64,000 bases of DNA from Spirodela intermedia (Eukaryota > Streptophyta > Magnoliopsida > Alismatales > Araceae), in assembly GCA_902729315.2 (NCBI GenBank), contig LR746268.1, forward strand, positions 6,121,501-6,185,500. The letters run 5' to 3'. The position numbers and the translations under genes were made by a program. The notes beneath the pieces were generated by a model. That model worked only from the letters and a program-made list of their open reading frames with translations, searched no databases and was not told where the DNA came from. This document shows, one piece after another, positions 11,283 to 26,992 of this stretch (the first letter of the stretch is position 1; the number at the start of each line of letters is the position of its first letter).

Positions 11283-12637
11283 AAGATAAATAGAGATATT
11301 CACAAAAAATTGTAGACAAAAAGTGAGGGCTCGGATATTCAGAGAGTCGATCTTGTAAATCCAAGTTATAGAAAATACTCTACAAAGAAAAAATTGAAAG
11401 GCCCCCACTGAAGTGAATCCTCACTCAAAAGTTAAAAGAACGTGAGAATAAAAAGAGAAGAGTTGGAAAATGAAAGGAATGAAAGAAATGAGAAAGTAGG
11501 TACTGAATCTCCACTAAACTTAAAAAGCCATAAAAATGAGAAAATATCAAATTAAAAGAAATAACCACAATTAACTGAATAGACAAAATTCATCCAAAGA
11601 CATCACAAGATTTTCAGGGAACTAGAATAAAGCGAGGGGAATGAAAAAAATGCCAGACTTCCAACAAATGGGACAGAGAATATTTTCGATAGATCAATAA
11701 CCCAAACAAGAAGAAACAAAAGAAAACTCAACTAGGATGGGTATCGAGTCTATCACCGAAAGAACTGAAAAATAAGATGAATGTAATTCAATCCTTATCT
11801 CAACAATAACAAAACAATTGTTCCGAGATGTAGAGCTTCTCATCACTATACCAAACATAGAAAGAATGCAAAAAGTTAGAGGTCTGCAATCTTACAGTCT
11901 ATTATGGGGTAACTTCTGGAACACATTGACGGTTATCATGATTTTTCTTTCTTATGTGCGCTAGTTATAATGTTTTTATCAATTCAGTGGTATTTATGCA
12001 ATAAAACGTGTTTACGATCGTAAACTCTTTGCTCCAACTTTTGATGGAAATAAAGATGTGAACCAGAGGAGAGAATACTGCCACGATTGCCGTTGTAAGA
12101 GGTCTAAATCAACTCTATGTAGGCACCCAGCAACCGCATTTGCAGAATGATTAGGCATCCGTCCAATAGTCACTGAGTCGATATAAAATGCGAAAAAGTG
12201 ACCAAATTTAATTATAATGAACGTAAAAAGAAAAATTAGCAACACCAAGAATATATAAATAAATAAACAAGCGTACGAGAGTTCTCAATCTTAATGAGAG
12301 TTCTTACGAGGAGGCATTCCCTACCTGCCTCTGGAGATTCGCCTCCCTTAGCCTGGCCTCAATTTCCTCCGCGCTTGTGGGGGCATGATGGGACCCTCTT
12401 ACTCCGAGGGAAACGTTCTTGGGATTTGAGAAGGGACGGAGAAACGCGACATGTGAAACGACTCGATAGGATCGCATAAGAGTACTTCTCCCTGTGCCTC
12501 TTTTCCTCTGCCGCCTTGGCACCCTGGACAGAGTTGACTTCAATGTAGTTGCCAAATCCCTCGCTTGGAACTCGAAGGCCAGTAGGTCTCCCACCCTCTA
12601 GCCAGTCGAAGCCTAGTAGGGAACTCACATCACTCAT
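11283..12637 (-). pseudogene. TCP11-like gene fragment (exon 1 and part of intron 1), left arm
   Basis: Reading leftward from 12,637, the sequence aligns with exon 1 and the start of intron 1 of the intact TCP11-like gene (45,161 to about 46,430). Shared stretches include AEEIEARLREANLQRQ just before the splice donor, and the intron landmark gttgctgggtgcctacatagagttgattta. Relative to the intact gene, exon 1 has about 99 extra bases (12,385-12,483) and the upstream exon is out of frame with the downstream part. It lacks all later exons, so it cannot encode the protein. Confidence 0.85.
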
Positions 12638-12639
12638 AA

Positions 12640-13380
12640 GAGCCTAGCCTCTCCCTAGCGCTAAGCGACTTCGAAGAAACACGAATAAGCTAAAATGGTC
12701 CTTCAAGGTGAGATGCTATTCTCACTTAAGCTCAAGAAAATTAACTTCTATTCTAAACCAGGGGGAAGGGAGGAATACACTGGACTAGCTGATCTCAACA
12801 CCTCTGTTCATCTGGGTTGAAACCAACCCCTATTTACAGGGGAGAGACCGAGGCGACCCCTTACTAAATCAGATAGGGTGACTAATGGGCATCTAGACTA
12901 GCCTAATGGGCTGGGGTGACCCACCAGCTACTACCCCACCTTATTTATAGATGTCGCAAGTCTCGGGGGTAAGCAGGTCAATTCGGAGGACGTTGAAGGC
13001 CCGTTATAAAACGAGAGTTTGGGGAAGGGTTGGGGTTAAGAGAACCTTGGGAGTTCTACGTCAAGTGGAAGAGCGGGGAAGATCCTCTCGAACTGATCTT
13101 CTGTGGACTTTTATGGGGAGCTTCCGCGGAGGAACGGGAAAAATGAGCTCAGTGAAGGGGCCCACCTCGCCTCCGCCTTAAGTCGTCGAACCTCCGCGCT
13201 GACCGTTCGCTTTCTCAGTAGCGAAAGCGCTTCTCGGATGATATTGTTCAGAGTGTGGGAATCTCATTATGCCCCTGGTTATCGTTTGGTCCGTTCGGTT
13301 TTACCTCGGCTTATCTTAAGTTCTTTCCTTAGTACCTGCTATGCTCGTGCTCTGCTCGTCCTTAGCAGTTAAAACTTAAT
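12640..13380. repeat. LTR-like GC-rich segment
   Basis: The segment contains a promoter-like ccaacccctatttacagggg motif near 12,820 and G-rich sequence up to about 13,370, giving way abruptly to AT-rich DNA. No coding domain is recognisable. It resembles a solo LTR of a gypsy-type element, but I could not place paired termini or a target duplication. Confidence 0.35.
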
Positions 13381-13885
13381 ATTATATAACGAGTTTGACG
13401 TGGATATAAAAATGAATGTATACTTTAAGCAAAATAACTTCTCTAAATCATATTTTTTCAGCTCCAAATCTAGAAATAATTACCAACATTTCGTTCTTGT
13501 CGTCCTACTACTGTTGACTGAAAGAGACAATGTAAGTACCACGCCATGTTCTTGCACGAGGGTCATTGATGATCAAAATCTTTGTATTAGACTAGTAGTT
13601 TTGTGAGTATGTTGTTTTATGAATAAATTCATTAAAGTATCTTTATTTAAACTTTTTTTGTAGTAACTGTAGTCTACACAAAGCATTCATTGAATCAGTA
13701 GGTTGATCATTGTCTGAGAAATGAACAAAGGCAATCGCAAGAGTACGAAGTTGAACGTCTAAAAGTCGCACATCTTCTTCAATCCACACCATTTCCTGCA
13801 TGCATACCTCGGGCAATAAAGAGGCCGATGGCGGGAGAGAGAGAGAGAGAGCGCGCAAAGAGAGATGTTGGGGAAAATAAGAGAA
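13381..13885. other. AT-rich intergenic sequence
   Basis: No gene or clear repeat is visible. A short GA run (about 13,830-13,850) lies just downstream of the MTP pseudogene stop. Confidence 0.5.
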
Positions 13886-15070
13886 CTAACGGCGTTCGAT
13901 TTGCATGGTGATATCCAGGATGCCGTATTCCTTCCGTATGTACTCCACAACCTTGCAAAGCACATCATCAGCATCAGCCTCTAGGGTTACGCTGGCATAG
14001 CACGTGAGAATCACCTTCCCCAAGGTGATCGCCCACACGTGTACCTCATGGATGGAAACCACACCATCCAGCTCACACAGGCCTTTCTTGAGCCTCTTCA
14101 CGTCGATCTCCTCAGGGGATGACTCCATGAGAACATCAACTATTTTCTTCACCAGCTTCAGAGTTCACAAGAGCGACCGAAGAGAAGGCGAGCGTACATA
14201 CAGGATCGATAATCTTCCATTCAGGTTTGCACCACACGAACGCCCCGGCAATCATCACTCCGACAGTCAAGATCGACTCTCCAGGCGCATGGAGGTAGCC
14301 ACTGCCTGCGTTGACGTTCCTCACTTCCGCATGCTTTACAAGGGGTTCCTCTGCATCGCCGCTCCCATGGCTCCTAATGGGTTTGAGGTCATCAGTGAGA
14401 TGACGGCCATGGCCCTCGTGACTCAGAAGAGCTGCAACGAGGGAGTTGGCTACGAGTCTGAAGGCAGAAACAGAGAACATTAGGAAGCCTTCTACCTCTC
14501 CTCTGTAGTTTATGATTCTATCAATGGCTTCATAAAGGAGAACACCTGATAGCAGCCATGCTAACTGTACAGAAAACATAGCTCCCAAGATCTCCATTCG
14601 GAAGTATCTGTAGGATAGACGAGGTTTGGCGGTCCATCCAGCTGCCTGGAGAACGATAAGAGAGATGGCATATGCCGCGACGTTTGAGAGAAGACGACAG
14701 CGAGGCTGTTGGCTATGATGCCACCGTAAACTTCAATGCACATGAAGGTGGTGGAGAGAATGACGGCTATCATCAGTCTTTTCGTGGAAGCTGATCTCTC
14801 CGGCATGTTGGAAACTGGGGCTAGAATGGGAGAATTTGCAGGGAGATCTGGCGCAGGCCAGTCTTTTCCACGATGCGCTGGGCTGACCGGGGCACTAGGG
14901 TCTGGGGATTCTTCATCTCCATCGCAGGTTGAGTTTGACAGAAAGGAACGATAGGAAGGGAGAACAACGTTGGGAAAGCAGCAACAGGAACAGAGATCCG
15001 GTATTCTTGAAGGAGAGAGAGAGAAAGAGAGGAAGGAGGGAAGGCGCGGGGGAGTGAGTCTACTGCACAC
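13886..15070 (-). pseudogene. MTP-type cation diffusion facilitator (zinc transporter) pseudogene
   Basis: The minus strand is homologous to plant MTP1-like vacuolar Zn transporters and, like them, has no intron. From about 14,806 it reads MPERSASTKRLMIAVILSTT (TM1), then ANSLAVV. Near 14,690 about 17 bases are missing relative to the family and the frame shifts, removing the TDAAH part of TM2 that supplies metal-binding residues. The frame resumes with AYAISL and MEILGAM (TM3), a shortened His-loop, and KPEWKIID (TM6). Near 14,162 a second frameshift leads into the C-terminal domain (VLMESSPEEIDVKRLKKGL ... ending MQIERR). Two frameshifts and loss of a metal site make a functional transporter very unlikely. 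Confidence 0.85.
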
Positions 15071-18000
15071 TGTTTATGGAGAAGCTCAATGTACTAAGAT
15101 ATAGATAGGGTGCCAGCCTGGTGGCTGCCGGCAAAGAGATTCCCTCATGGTCACTGATGGTCCTAAATCGCTGAGATTAAGGTTGATCAAAAATAATAAT
15201 GTATAGACTGAATTTTCAACAAGATAGTTAACATGTATAGTGGAAAATTCAGGTTGATGCACATGGATTTGTCTAATCGAGGATGATTCTAATGAAGAGA
15301 TCTATTGGCTGAGACTGGGGAAGAATTAGGTTAAAGAGATTGAAGAGAGTTAACTTTGGAAAACAAGAGGGAGATTACATGACTCTCACCTTGATGATTT
15401 TTCAATCACCAAGGGAGGGATAATATGATAGAAAATATAATAATCTCAAAATGAAGTGAGTGATTATCTAAATAAAGATAAAAACAATTTATTCCTACTC
15501 TCTACCTAATGTGTCTCTCTCTTCTCTATCCTAATCTCTTGGTCAACTTTGATGAATCAAAGGGTCAAAAGAGGGTTAGGAGATATGACATAAGTTTAAA
15601 AGTAATTCTACTATGGTCCCTTACCCTAAGTCAATTGTGTGTCACTCACAAGGTCAATAGGATCAGGAACCCTAACTACTATTCTAAATCTAAGATGCCT
15701 CCTCTTCACTCTACTTTGCATTGTGGTCAACCTTGGTGGTTCAAGGGTTCAAAGAAGACTCAAAGATGACAAAATGAAGGTGGAAGAGATGATCGCTCCT
15801 CTTAGGTCAACCTATTATCCTCCTAGGGATCAATAGAAGAAGGTGATCATATTATTCCTTTCTTGAATCACTTGGTCTTACTATGAGATTTCATAAGATT
15901 AGAAAATATCATATAATGAAATCTCATTCATCAAAATAAAAGGAATCACATCATGAACAAGCCAAATACAACAAAATGCTTTCTATATGATGTTTGGAAT
16001 GCTCAAACGGATTATTCCTAGAGTTTTTGGAATGACTCAAGGATGAAGTTCTTGGAGATCTCCTCTCCTGTCTCTTGAGTGTCCCTCTCCAATGCAATGA
16101 ATGTCATCTCTCTCTTCAAATGAGATATTTATGTAGATCTTAACCTTTGATGCTCATCAAGATGATACATAACCCATTGATTAACCCCAGCCGCCCTAGA
16201 GAGGTAGGAAGTGAGAGGCGCCTCCTGAGGTTGTGGGGGCTTCAATGCCTTGATTTAATTATATCCCTTGATGTTGAATGGTTGGGATTGTGTCTTGGGG
16301 GCTTGATCATGGTAGGGGCGTCATGGTTGATCAGGTGGTGCCACATACCCCTCCCCTAATTAAGGAATGAACCGCCCATCTTAAGTGGGCGGTTTCCTTT
16401 ATTTGATGTGGAGGGGGGATGCCTCCTTACTTCTTAGTGGGCCTCCTCCTTAAATAACATGGACTGTCCAGCTGACCCATAGGCCAATATGACCTGAAAC
16501 ATAATACTAAATAAAATCCATTATCCTTTAAATATAAAAAATTAAGCATAAAAGGGAAAATCAACATGGTACATAAAAGGGTAAATTTAGACTCATTTAT
16601 ATGTGGGTTGCCTTAGGACTTAGGAGATACATAATAAATCGTACAAATCATATGGATTATGATTTATAATTAGACAAGTCATTGATATTAAAACTGAAAA
16701 TCTGAATTGAGAAAATAAATAATCATTAAAAATAAATGATTTCATTATAAGTTCACAAAATTGGTTTCTTATGTGTTAAATTCAATCATCCATAAAAAAT
16801 GCATAATCCATGAAATAAATGTAATAACATGCTAATTATGATACTATAAACATCTAAAATATGCATAATAACCCATATAAATTAATAGAAGTAGTATGTT
16901 ATCAGTCACCCACGGCTTCTCCCTCCTTCTGATGGCCCCACCCTTTGGTTGAACACTTGTGAAATGCCTTCCCTATGAGAGGAAAACATTGCTTCAGAAG
17001 GACAACCAGATGCCGAGTGGGTTGGGGCAACGAGAAAGAGAAGGGAAAGCTTTAAGGACGATGGTTTCTTATGGATCTGGGTTCTGATGACGACCTAGGC
17101 TTCCAAGCTTGAACCCAGCTCTATATGATTTACACCTGATTCAGAATGCTATTTAAAATAATGTATTTTTTGAACTGAACAAAATGAGGTAGACAAAATT
17201 ACAATAACATATTCCATGGGGAAGAGCATGAATATATGCTCTATATATTTGATTTAACATCAGAAAGTATGTTCCTTGTCTGTAGAAGGGGATAAGCCCT
17301 AGATGATGGTCCGGCGGTTTTGATGCAGTTCCATTCATGAAAGTTTGTCACATCAGTCAAGATTTGTCAATTGAAATCTTACTTGATTTTGTCGTAAATT
17401 TTATTTTCTTGGCCTGGGGCCATAATGATAGTTCCACTTGTCCACTCGGTATCACTTTCTGCATTGACTTGACTCATTGACCACTCGTAGAAATGGCTCG
17501 TTCTTAGGCTGGACAAGATTTCCCAAAATAGAGGTTCGACTTTAATTAAGACTGAACGTAGGAAAGGATCTACGCAATAGATGATGAGAAAGCATGACTC
17601 GACCAGCAGCCGTATGTCCGAGGGTCGTTGATAGATCTTTAAATTGGGCGGTAGAAGGGACCCTATGAAAGCTCAAGCCAGGCCCCAACCTTGATCCCCA
17701 TAGGGATGGGTGGTGCATTTAATTTGAAGCTTCTCCTGACCATTTTATATTAGTACATGTAATTCCGATTGTATTACCTCATTAACATGTTAACCTTTCA
17801 AATTTTAAGACTAGGGCCTTGAAAACTGCGTTGGTTTGAAGCATTCATCGTTATCCATATTTTGTACAGTGATTCAAGGAGTTTATTGTGTGGAATTGAA
17901 GATGGAAGAAAGGTGGGTATCTTTTCATGATTCTGATCTATCAATCTGAGTGAAAGGCACTCTTCGTTGTCTGACTAGCCTGAAGTAAATTTAGCCAACA

Positions 18001-18543
18001 GAATGAATGCATGTGAAATTTAGGTCATGCATGGGGTAAGCCCTAGAAAGTCTTGTGTTTTTTTCTGAACGAACTTAGCCTGAGAAAAAGGCCCGAAAAA
18101 GAACCCATGCCCGCATTCGATGGGTTCTCCAAACTTTATCAAGGTCTTATTTTTCTGTCTTAAGATTGGAAAATGTTGATTTGACTAGATAGGACAAATA
18201 ATCTCCACCGAAGATCTTAGTCCAGACTTCATCGAACAGCCCCGGACGAATGCAGGGCCGCGCAACTCTCCGGACCCTGCATCGCCCATTATAAAAGAGT
18301 CACGTAACGTATATCTATTATTTATGTTTATATTAGGCTATATCAGCAATGAAGAGTCGATGAGGCTGGAGAATGGATGACATACACGGGGTGTGGTGCT
18401 TTAATGTGGGATGAAATGTGCTGGAGATCTAATGGCGGATGGTGGCGGCTCGAGCCAGGTCCACAGTGACGCAAATGTGGGCCACACTAAACCCGATATT
18501 TCTGTTCATTGTGCGCATACAGAGTAACTCGAACAGAAGCAGC
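15071..18543. other. Long intergenic segment without recognisable gene
   Basis: The segment is AT-rich, with only short chance frames. A perfect hairpin, accgccca/tgggcggt, lies at about 16,371-16,393 in a GC-rich patch (16,180-16,450) that may be a retroelement end. I see no conserved domain, RNA gene or paired LTRs. Confidence 0.5.
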
Positions 18544-18544
18544 C

Positions 18545-18552
18545 TATAAATA
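18545..18552 (+). promoter_or_regulatory. TATA box of the MiAMP1-like gene
   Basis: TATAAATA lies 111 bases upstream of the ATG at 18,656. A short tandem repeat (tgatcaactcttgatcaactcttga) follows in the presumed 5' leader. Confidence 0.6.
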
Positions 18553-18655
18553 CGGTCCCAGACATTGAGCTCTACATTGTGCTCATTGATCAACTCTTGA
18601 TCAACTCTTGAACGCCCGTCTTTAAGTTCCTTCCCTTCCTCCACACTCTTTGGCC

Positions 18656-18967
18656 ATGGCTGTGACACACCCCTCCGCTACCCTAGTGGTGGCGATCATT
18701 GTACTCCTGGCTTGCACGGTAACCCCGGCAGCAGCGAGCTACATGACGGTGTGGCAGGGGCCAGGTTGTAACAACCATGCTGAGAGGTATAGCGTTTGCG
18801 GCTGCTCCACCATTAATCTTCGCGGCGGCTACGAGTTCGTCTACCAGGGGCAGACGGCTGCCGTCTACAACCAGCGAGGCTGCGTCGGGGTCGCCAGCTT
18901 TCGATTCAGAGGAAGCGCCCGTGGCTGCACTCCATTCGGCTGGCAGAGCATCTTTATTCAGTGCTAA
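18656..18967 (+). CDS. MiAMP1-family antimicrobial peptide precursor
   Basis: A single-exon gene of 103 residues. A hydrophobic signal peptide of about 27 residues (MAVTHPSATLVVAIIVLLAC...) ends at AAA, leaving a 76-residue mature peptide starting SYMTVWQGPGC, the same length as the macadamia founding member. The six cysteines (in GPGC, VCGC, two RGC and the terminal IQC) fit the three disulfides of the beta-barrel (gamma-crystallin-like) fold, and the tyrosine- and glycine-rich core is typical. The family inhibits fungi and Gram-positive bacteria and is secreted. The frame is intact with a good ATG context (gccATGg). It stands alone among transposon debris in the spacer of the large inverted repeat. 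Confidence 0.9.
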   Translation: MAVTHPSATLVVAIIVLLACTVTPAAASYMTVWQGPGCNNHAERYSVCGCSTINLRGGYEFVYQGQTAAVYNQRGCVGVASFRFRGSARGCTPFGWQSIFIQC

Positions 18968-22579
<3,612 letters not shown>

Positions 22580-22879
22580 GAAGAAATGAAAATAATGAAG
22601 GAAGAATAGAAACGTGGCGACCAAGTTCATTCAACACTTCCACCATCGATTTTTCAACCTAGCACTCCTCATCTACATGAATTACAACTCGTGATGCTTT
22701 TACGTGGACTACATAATTGTTCCATATTGATTTTTCATTCTTGTTGTGGACTAGCTCATCAATGAGTTACATGGAACCACAATATTCTCAAAGTTGAACC
22801 TACATTCCAGCTATCACTAGATCCTCATAATGACCTTTGGCTTGTCAAATGTCCCAACTACCTTCCAGGCCACCATGAA

Positions 22880-24960
22880 TTGGATCTTTACACAATTTCT
22901 ATGGTAATTCGTGTTAATGTTCTTTGATGACATCCTTGTCTACAGCCAGACTAACAAAGAGCACAATGACTGCCTTATCTAGGTATTCTTCACCCTACAC
23001 GAACATCAATTTCACATTCACCCCAAAAAATATATATTCGTTAGACAATGATTGCATACTTGGGCCACTTGATTTCGGCAAATGACATTGTTATCGACCC
23101 AAAGAAGATCACAACAATACACTGGTGACCATCACCTACAACCTTTTGCAACATGAGGGCATTTTGATAGTTCTGGTGATCGTCACCTACTACCAAAGAA
23201 GTATTTTGATAGTTCAAGCAAGGCTTGATGACAATCTTAATGCTGGCGTTACTAGATTTCTCTACCACATTGAGCTAGTGGTAGATGCCTTTGATCGTGA
23301 CGTAGGAGCCATCCTCATATAGCATCAAAAACCGATGGCCTTCTTCAGTTTGGCTCTTGCACCAACCACCTTCAAAAGCCTACTTACAAGTGCGAGCTCA
23401 TCACCATCGTCCTTGTCATCTTCAAATGACGACATTATCTTTTTAGGCATGGGTTTTGAATTTTTACAAATCAATAGAGCCTGAAGTACCTCTTAGAATT
23501 GCAACATGTCCTACCGGATTGATTATCAGAAGTAGTTGACAAAAATTCTCTCACTTGATTTTGAGATATGTTTCAAACTAGGCAATGAGAACCGAGCAGC
23601 AAACATATTATCACGCACTCTCGAGTAAGTATGACTCTAGATGCTGGCCCTCCCCCGCCCAAAGCTACTTGATCTTGCTATGTTTGTTCAAGAGAATAAA
23701 GTCAACTTGTACCTTCGAAAGATCTTGGACAAATTGTCCACTAAGCTAGTAAAATGAAAACACTATTCTTTGTAACAATGTCATTTATTCCATTGCAAAT
23801 GGATTGTGATCTCAATGTCATCACAACTTCTCCCAACCCTTATGCGGGAGTTCTATGATGCAGCAACATGAGGGCATTCTAGATTTCAATTGACCTACCT
23901 CTAACTCAAGCAAAACATATGTTGGTGGGAAATGAAGACGTCAATCAAACACTATATGACTTCTTGCCAAATTTGTCGAACTAACAAATTAAAGGTGTTG
24001 TTGCTGCCCGGTCTTCTTCAACCCTTGTTGATTCCAAATCAAATGTGAGAAGATTTAACCAAAGATTTTATCAAGGGGTTGCCTATCTCTAATAGTTGAA
24101 AGGCATTTTGGTCGTCGTCGATCAACTCAGTAAGTTTATTTATTTTTATGCCCTTCATCATCAATTCACAATATAAATGGTGGTCGACATGGCAATCCAA
24201 GATATCATCCAGTTGCACAGATTTTCAACGTCCATCTTCACCGAGTGGAACTGAATATTCGTGAGTGCCTTTTAGTAAACTCTATTTTGATAGCAAGGGG
24301 TAACAGTCAACTAAATCAACACATATCACATGTAAATTGATGGCCAACTAGAGATGGTCAACTATGGGCTCAAGATGTACCTTCATTATTTCACTGGTAA
24401 ATGCTCAAAATAATAGTACAAGTCGCATCCATAGGTGGAGTTCTGATATAATACAAACTTCAACTGCTCCACAAAGATGACTCTATTTCAAGTGATCTAC
24501 GAATGGCCCTCTCCAACCTTGATCCACTTCACTGATGAATCCATGGCGTCAAGAGATCTAAAGCAAAGGTTGTAAGAACGCGATGAGATTTTAGCATAAC
24601 TTAGAAAAAAATTATAGTGTTCAAGCTCGAATAAAGTAATTTGTAGACAGCAGATGGCAAGAGCTCAAGTTCTAGGTAGGCGAGTGGATGTACCTTCGCC
24701 TATGGCCCTACCATCAAACCATGGTTGTGTGGGGACCCTGTGCGAAGCTTGCTCCTCGCTTCTACAGTCCATTAAAAATCCTCCAACACATTAGGCCGAT
24801 GGCATATCATTTGGACCTCTCTGCCTCAACCCAAGTCCATCTGGCTTCACATATCCCAACTAAAAAGGGTGAAGAAACGAGAGTATACCACATCAACAAC
24901 TAAGCTACTCGTGGATGATGACCTACACTGGACGGTGGTCCTAAGTCGGCTCGCGGAATT
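22880..24960 (+). mobile_element. Ty3/gypsy pol relic (RT, RNase H, integrase, C-terminal region)
   Basis: Plus-strand pieces in broken frames include FFDDILVYSQT (RT active site) at about 22,920, LGHLISAND-like sequence at about 23,060, an RNase H start (VVDAFDRDVGAILI) at 23,270-23,320, an integrase zinc-region piece (MTSCQICRTNK) at about 23,950, and the characteristic tail FYSPLKILQHIRPMAYHLDL at 24,750-24,840. RT before integrase indicates Ty3/gypsy. Many stops make it inactive. Confidence 0.85.
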
Positions 24961-25106
24961 CGCTAGCACCCACATGGCCCAAAAGTGTTAATCTAGTGGG
25001 AGGGGCCACCAGCCGACGCCACCACATGGGGACCTACTAGTAACCTCCACTGGTAGTTTCTCAATTTCCAGCTTGAGGACAAGGTGCAAAATTAGGGAGA
25101 GACTAT

Positions 25107-25640
25107 TGTTAAGACCCTCGTAATAGAAGTGGGCCCAAGGAGGACGAGGTTTTGAAGAAACTGGCTCAACCTAATAACGAAGTCAGACATGCCAAGTGGA
25201 GCAGGAGGTGACAAAACATTAGAGCCCGACATCATTGGGGACAATAGTACAATGAATCCTGCAAGGCATGAAGCGAGGAAGACGGATGGATCCAGCGGCA
25301 AACCAGTACAATTGTAAAACCTGACACTAACATATCATGTCAAGTATCAGGTTCCATCAGATCCGATCGTTAAGCTGATCAGACCGATGACAAAAGACCG
25401 GTCCAAGGAGGACGAGAAGGAAGGGGCGTCAAGGACGGATGGAGGGTATAAGATAGAGGGAAGGACCATCAGGGGAGGGGGAGAATGTTTGTAAGGAACT
25501 CCTTTGGGAGTTGGAGATTTGCCATCTCGTTTCACGACCCAAGACTAGGGCGGTCTTAGTTATCTAGTGTATTATGTTCTTTATCCTTCCAGATTCACCC
25601 CGTTCTCTTCTGGATTCGAGTCAATAGGTCCTCGTCACTT
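25107..25640 (+). repeat. Probable 3' LTR of the gypsy relic
   Basis: After the pol tail and a purine-rich stretch (attagggagagacta), the sequence starts TGTTAAGACCC, a common start for gypsy LTRs. It ends somewhere before the LTP-type upstream region begins near 25,640. The 5' partner LTR was not found in the window. Confidence 0.45.
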
Positions 25641-25739
25641 GCTCCACTGAGATGGCGGTAAGAGGGGGGAAAGAGGACAGAACTGGAGATGAAGACGAAG
25701 AAATACGCAACGCCTCAAGATTCAAATATCCGTTCGTCT

Positions 25740-26252
25740 GCATCTTTTTTGAAGAGAGTGTCGCTTTATAGTCACAAACCATGGCATATTGTCACCCCCA
25801 CTCTCCACTTCCACTGACCGCTCGTGTGGCGCCGCTTACCCGAACCTCTTCCGGCATGCCGCTCCACCAGAAGCAAAGAATCACAAGTCCAAGACAGGAC
25901 TCAGACTCGACCAAGCCCCTCACCTCGCCCGGCGGGTCAAACTTGAATTCATTCCGATCAAACAATTTCCATGTCCCGCTCCATCGGAGCCTTGGTGGTA
26001 AAATCTACAACGAAACCGCGGCGTCGAAGAATTTCCAGGGAGCCGCCACTTGCTCCGGTGGGTAATTTCCGAGGTACCATCCGAGTGAGCGTCGCCTACA
26101 AAAACCAGAGGGTGAGTTGATGCAAGACGAGATCGGGGCCTGGGTGGAGTAGTGAGGGAAGAAGAGCGATGGAGAGGAGTGTGCTCGCCGTAGTTCTGGT
26201 ACTGGTGGTGGTGGTGGTGCTGGCACTAGGAGTTATTATTGCACATTTATGA
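25740..26252 (+). pseudogene. Beheaded lipid-transfer-like gene, sixth copy
   Basis: The upstream region (landmark tttatagtcacaaaccatgg at about 25,765) and the first ~21 codons match the other LTP copies. ATG at 26,169 starts MERSVLAVVLVLVVVVVLAL. Similarity then stops near 26,230, and AT-rich unrelated sequence brings a stop at 26,250-26,252. No cysteine of the motif is left. The promoter is intact enough that transcription is conceivable, but only a truncated signal peptide would be made. Confidence 0.85.
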
Positions 26253-26992
26253 TAGGGTTATTATCGTGTTTTGCTCCCAAAAAATTATGTGAGTTTAATA
26301 ATTTTTTTAATAGAATTATACGTTGAATATTCATGACTAAATTGAAGGAACAAAAGCCAACAGTATGTGATACGTTGGATATGATATGCATAATAAAATC
26401 AATGGCGCATGCGACTTCCTTAAAACATAACCCCTCAGCAGATATTATTAAGAATCAGGTGAAGACCACAGGACGCCATCTTGCTGAAACTAATGAAGAA
26501 GATAAGACTTAAAATCTTCATAGAAAATAATAGTCATCCGTTATATTTCATGTAGAACTTTGGCAATCTTGAGCATAAATGAAAGTAACTGCTGAAAAAG
26601 GTGTCAATCTCCCAAACCACCCTGCAGATACAGTCCCATCTCCTAACCAATGCGCAGGAGATAACTCAAACTGTTTATTTTGATCGATATGTTTTCATAA
26701 ATTGCAGGAAGAGAACATTATCGATCATTCAACATGAAAGAAGTACCATTTTTCCGCATAAAAAATCCCAACCCCATTTTCATAACGAATTGTGTGAAGT
26801 GGCGTTATTGCTTGACATTTATTTATTATTATGTATCATCTATTGTATAATTCTGATCTTAGTTGCCCTGTTTTCTCTCTCCTCAGGTGGATCCTCAGGA
26901 TATTGTTATGGTACGTGCATGTTAAATTCCTATGAGACTTTACTTCAATGCTTTCTTTTCTTTTTTTTCCTTATGTGGCAAATTGTAGTGGC
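26253..26992. other. AT-rich sequence between LTP fragment and flank fragment
   Basis: No recognisable gene or repeat. A short coding-like run (SGGSSGYCY) ends at a possible donor near 26,910 and could be an exon relic linked to the bZIP fragment, but this is weak. Confidence 0.35.

Larger units (their letters stand above)
1..12544 (+). repeat. Large inverted duplication, left arm
   Basis: This segment is the reverse complement of 27,539-40,083, with paired coordinates adding to about 40,083. From about 5,650 to 12,544 the arms are almost identical: I found only three single-base differences (near 5,962, 6,168 and 10,258), and coding-like frames across it translate identically in both arms. 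From 1 to about 5,650 the arms stay collinear but carry frequent substitutions and small indels. The arm runs off the left edge of the window inside a copia element. The inner end falls inside exon 1 of a TCP11-like pseudogene. Confidence 0.95.

Noticed and set aside
16371-16393. GC-rich hairpin resembling a bacterial terminator
   Set aside because: The DNA is plant nuclear; such a structure has no terminator meaning here and lies in a likely transposon relic.
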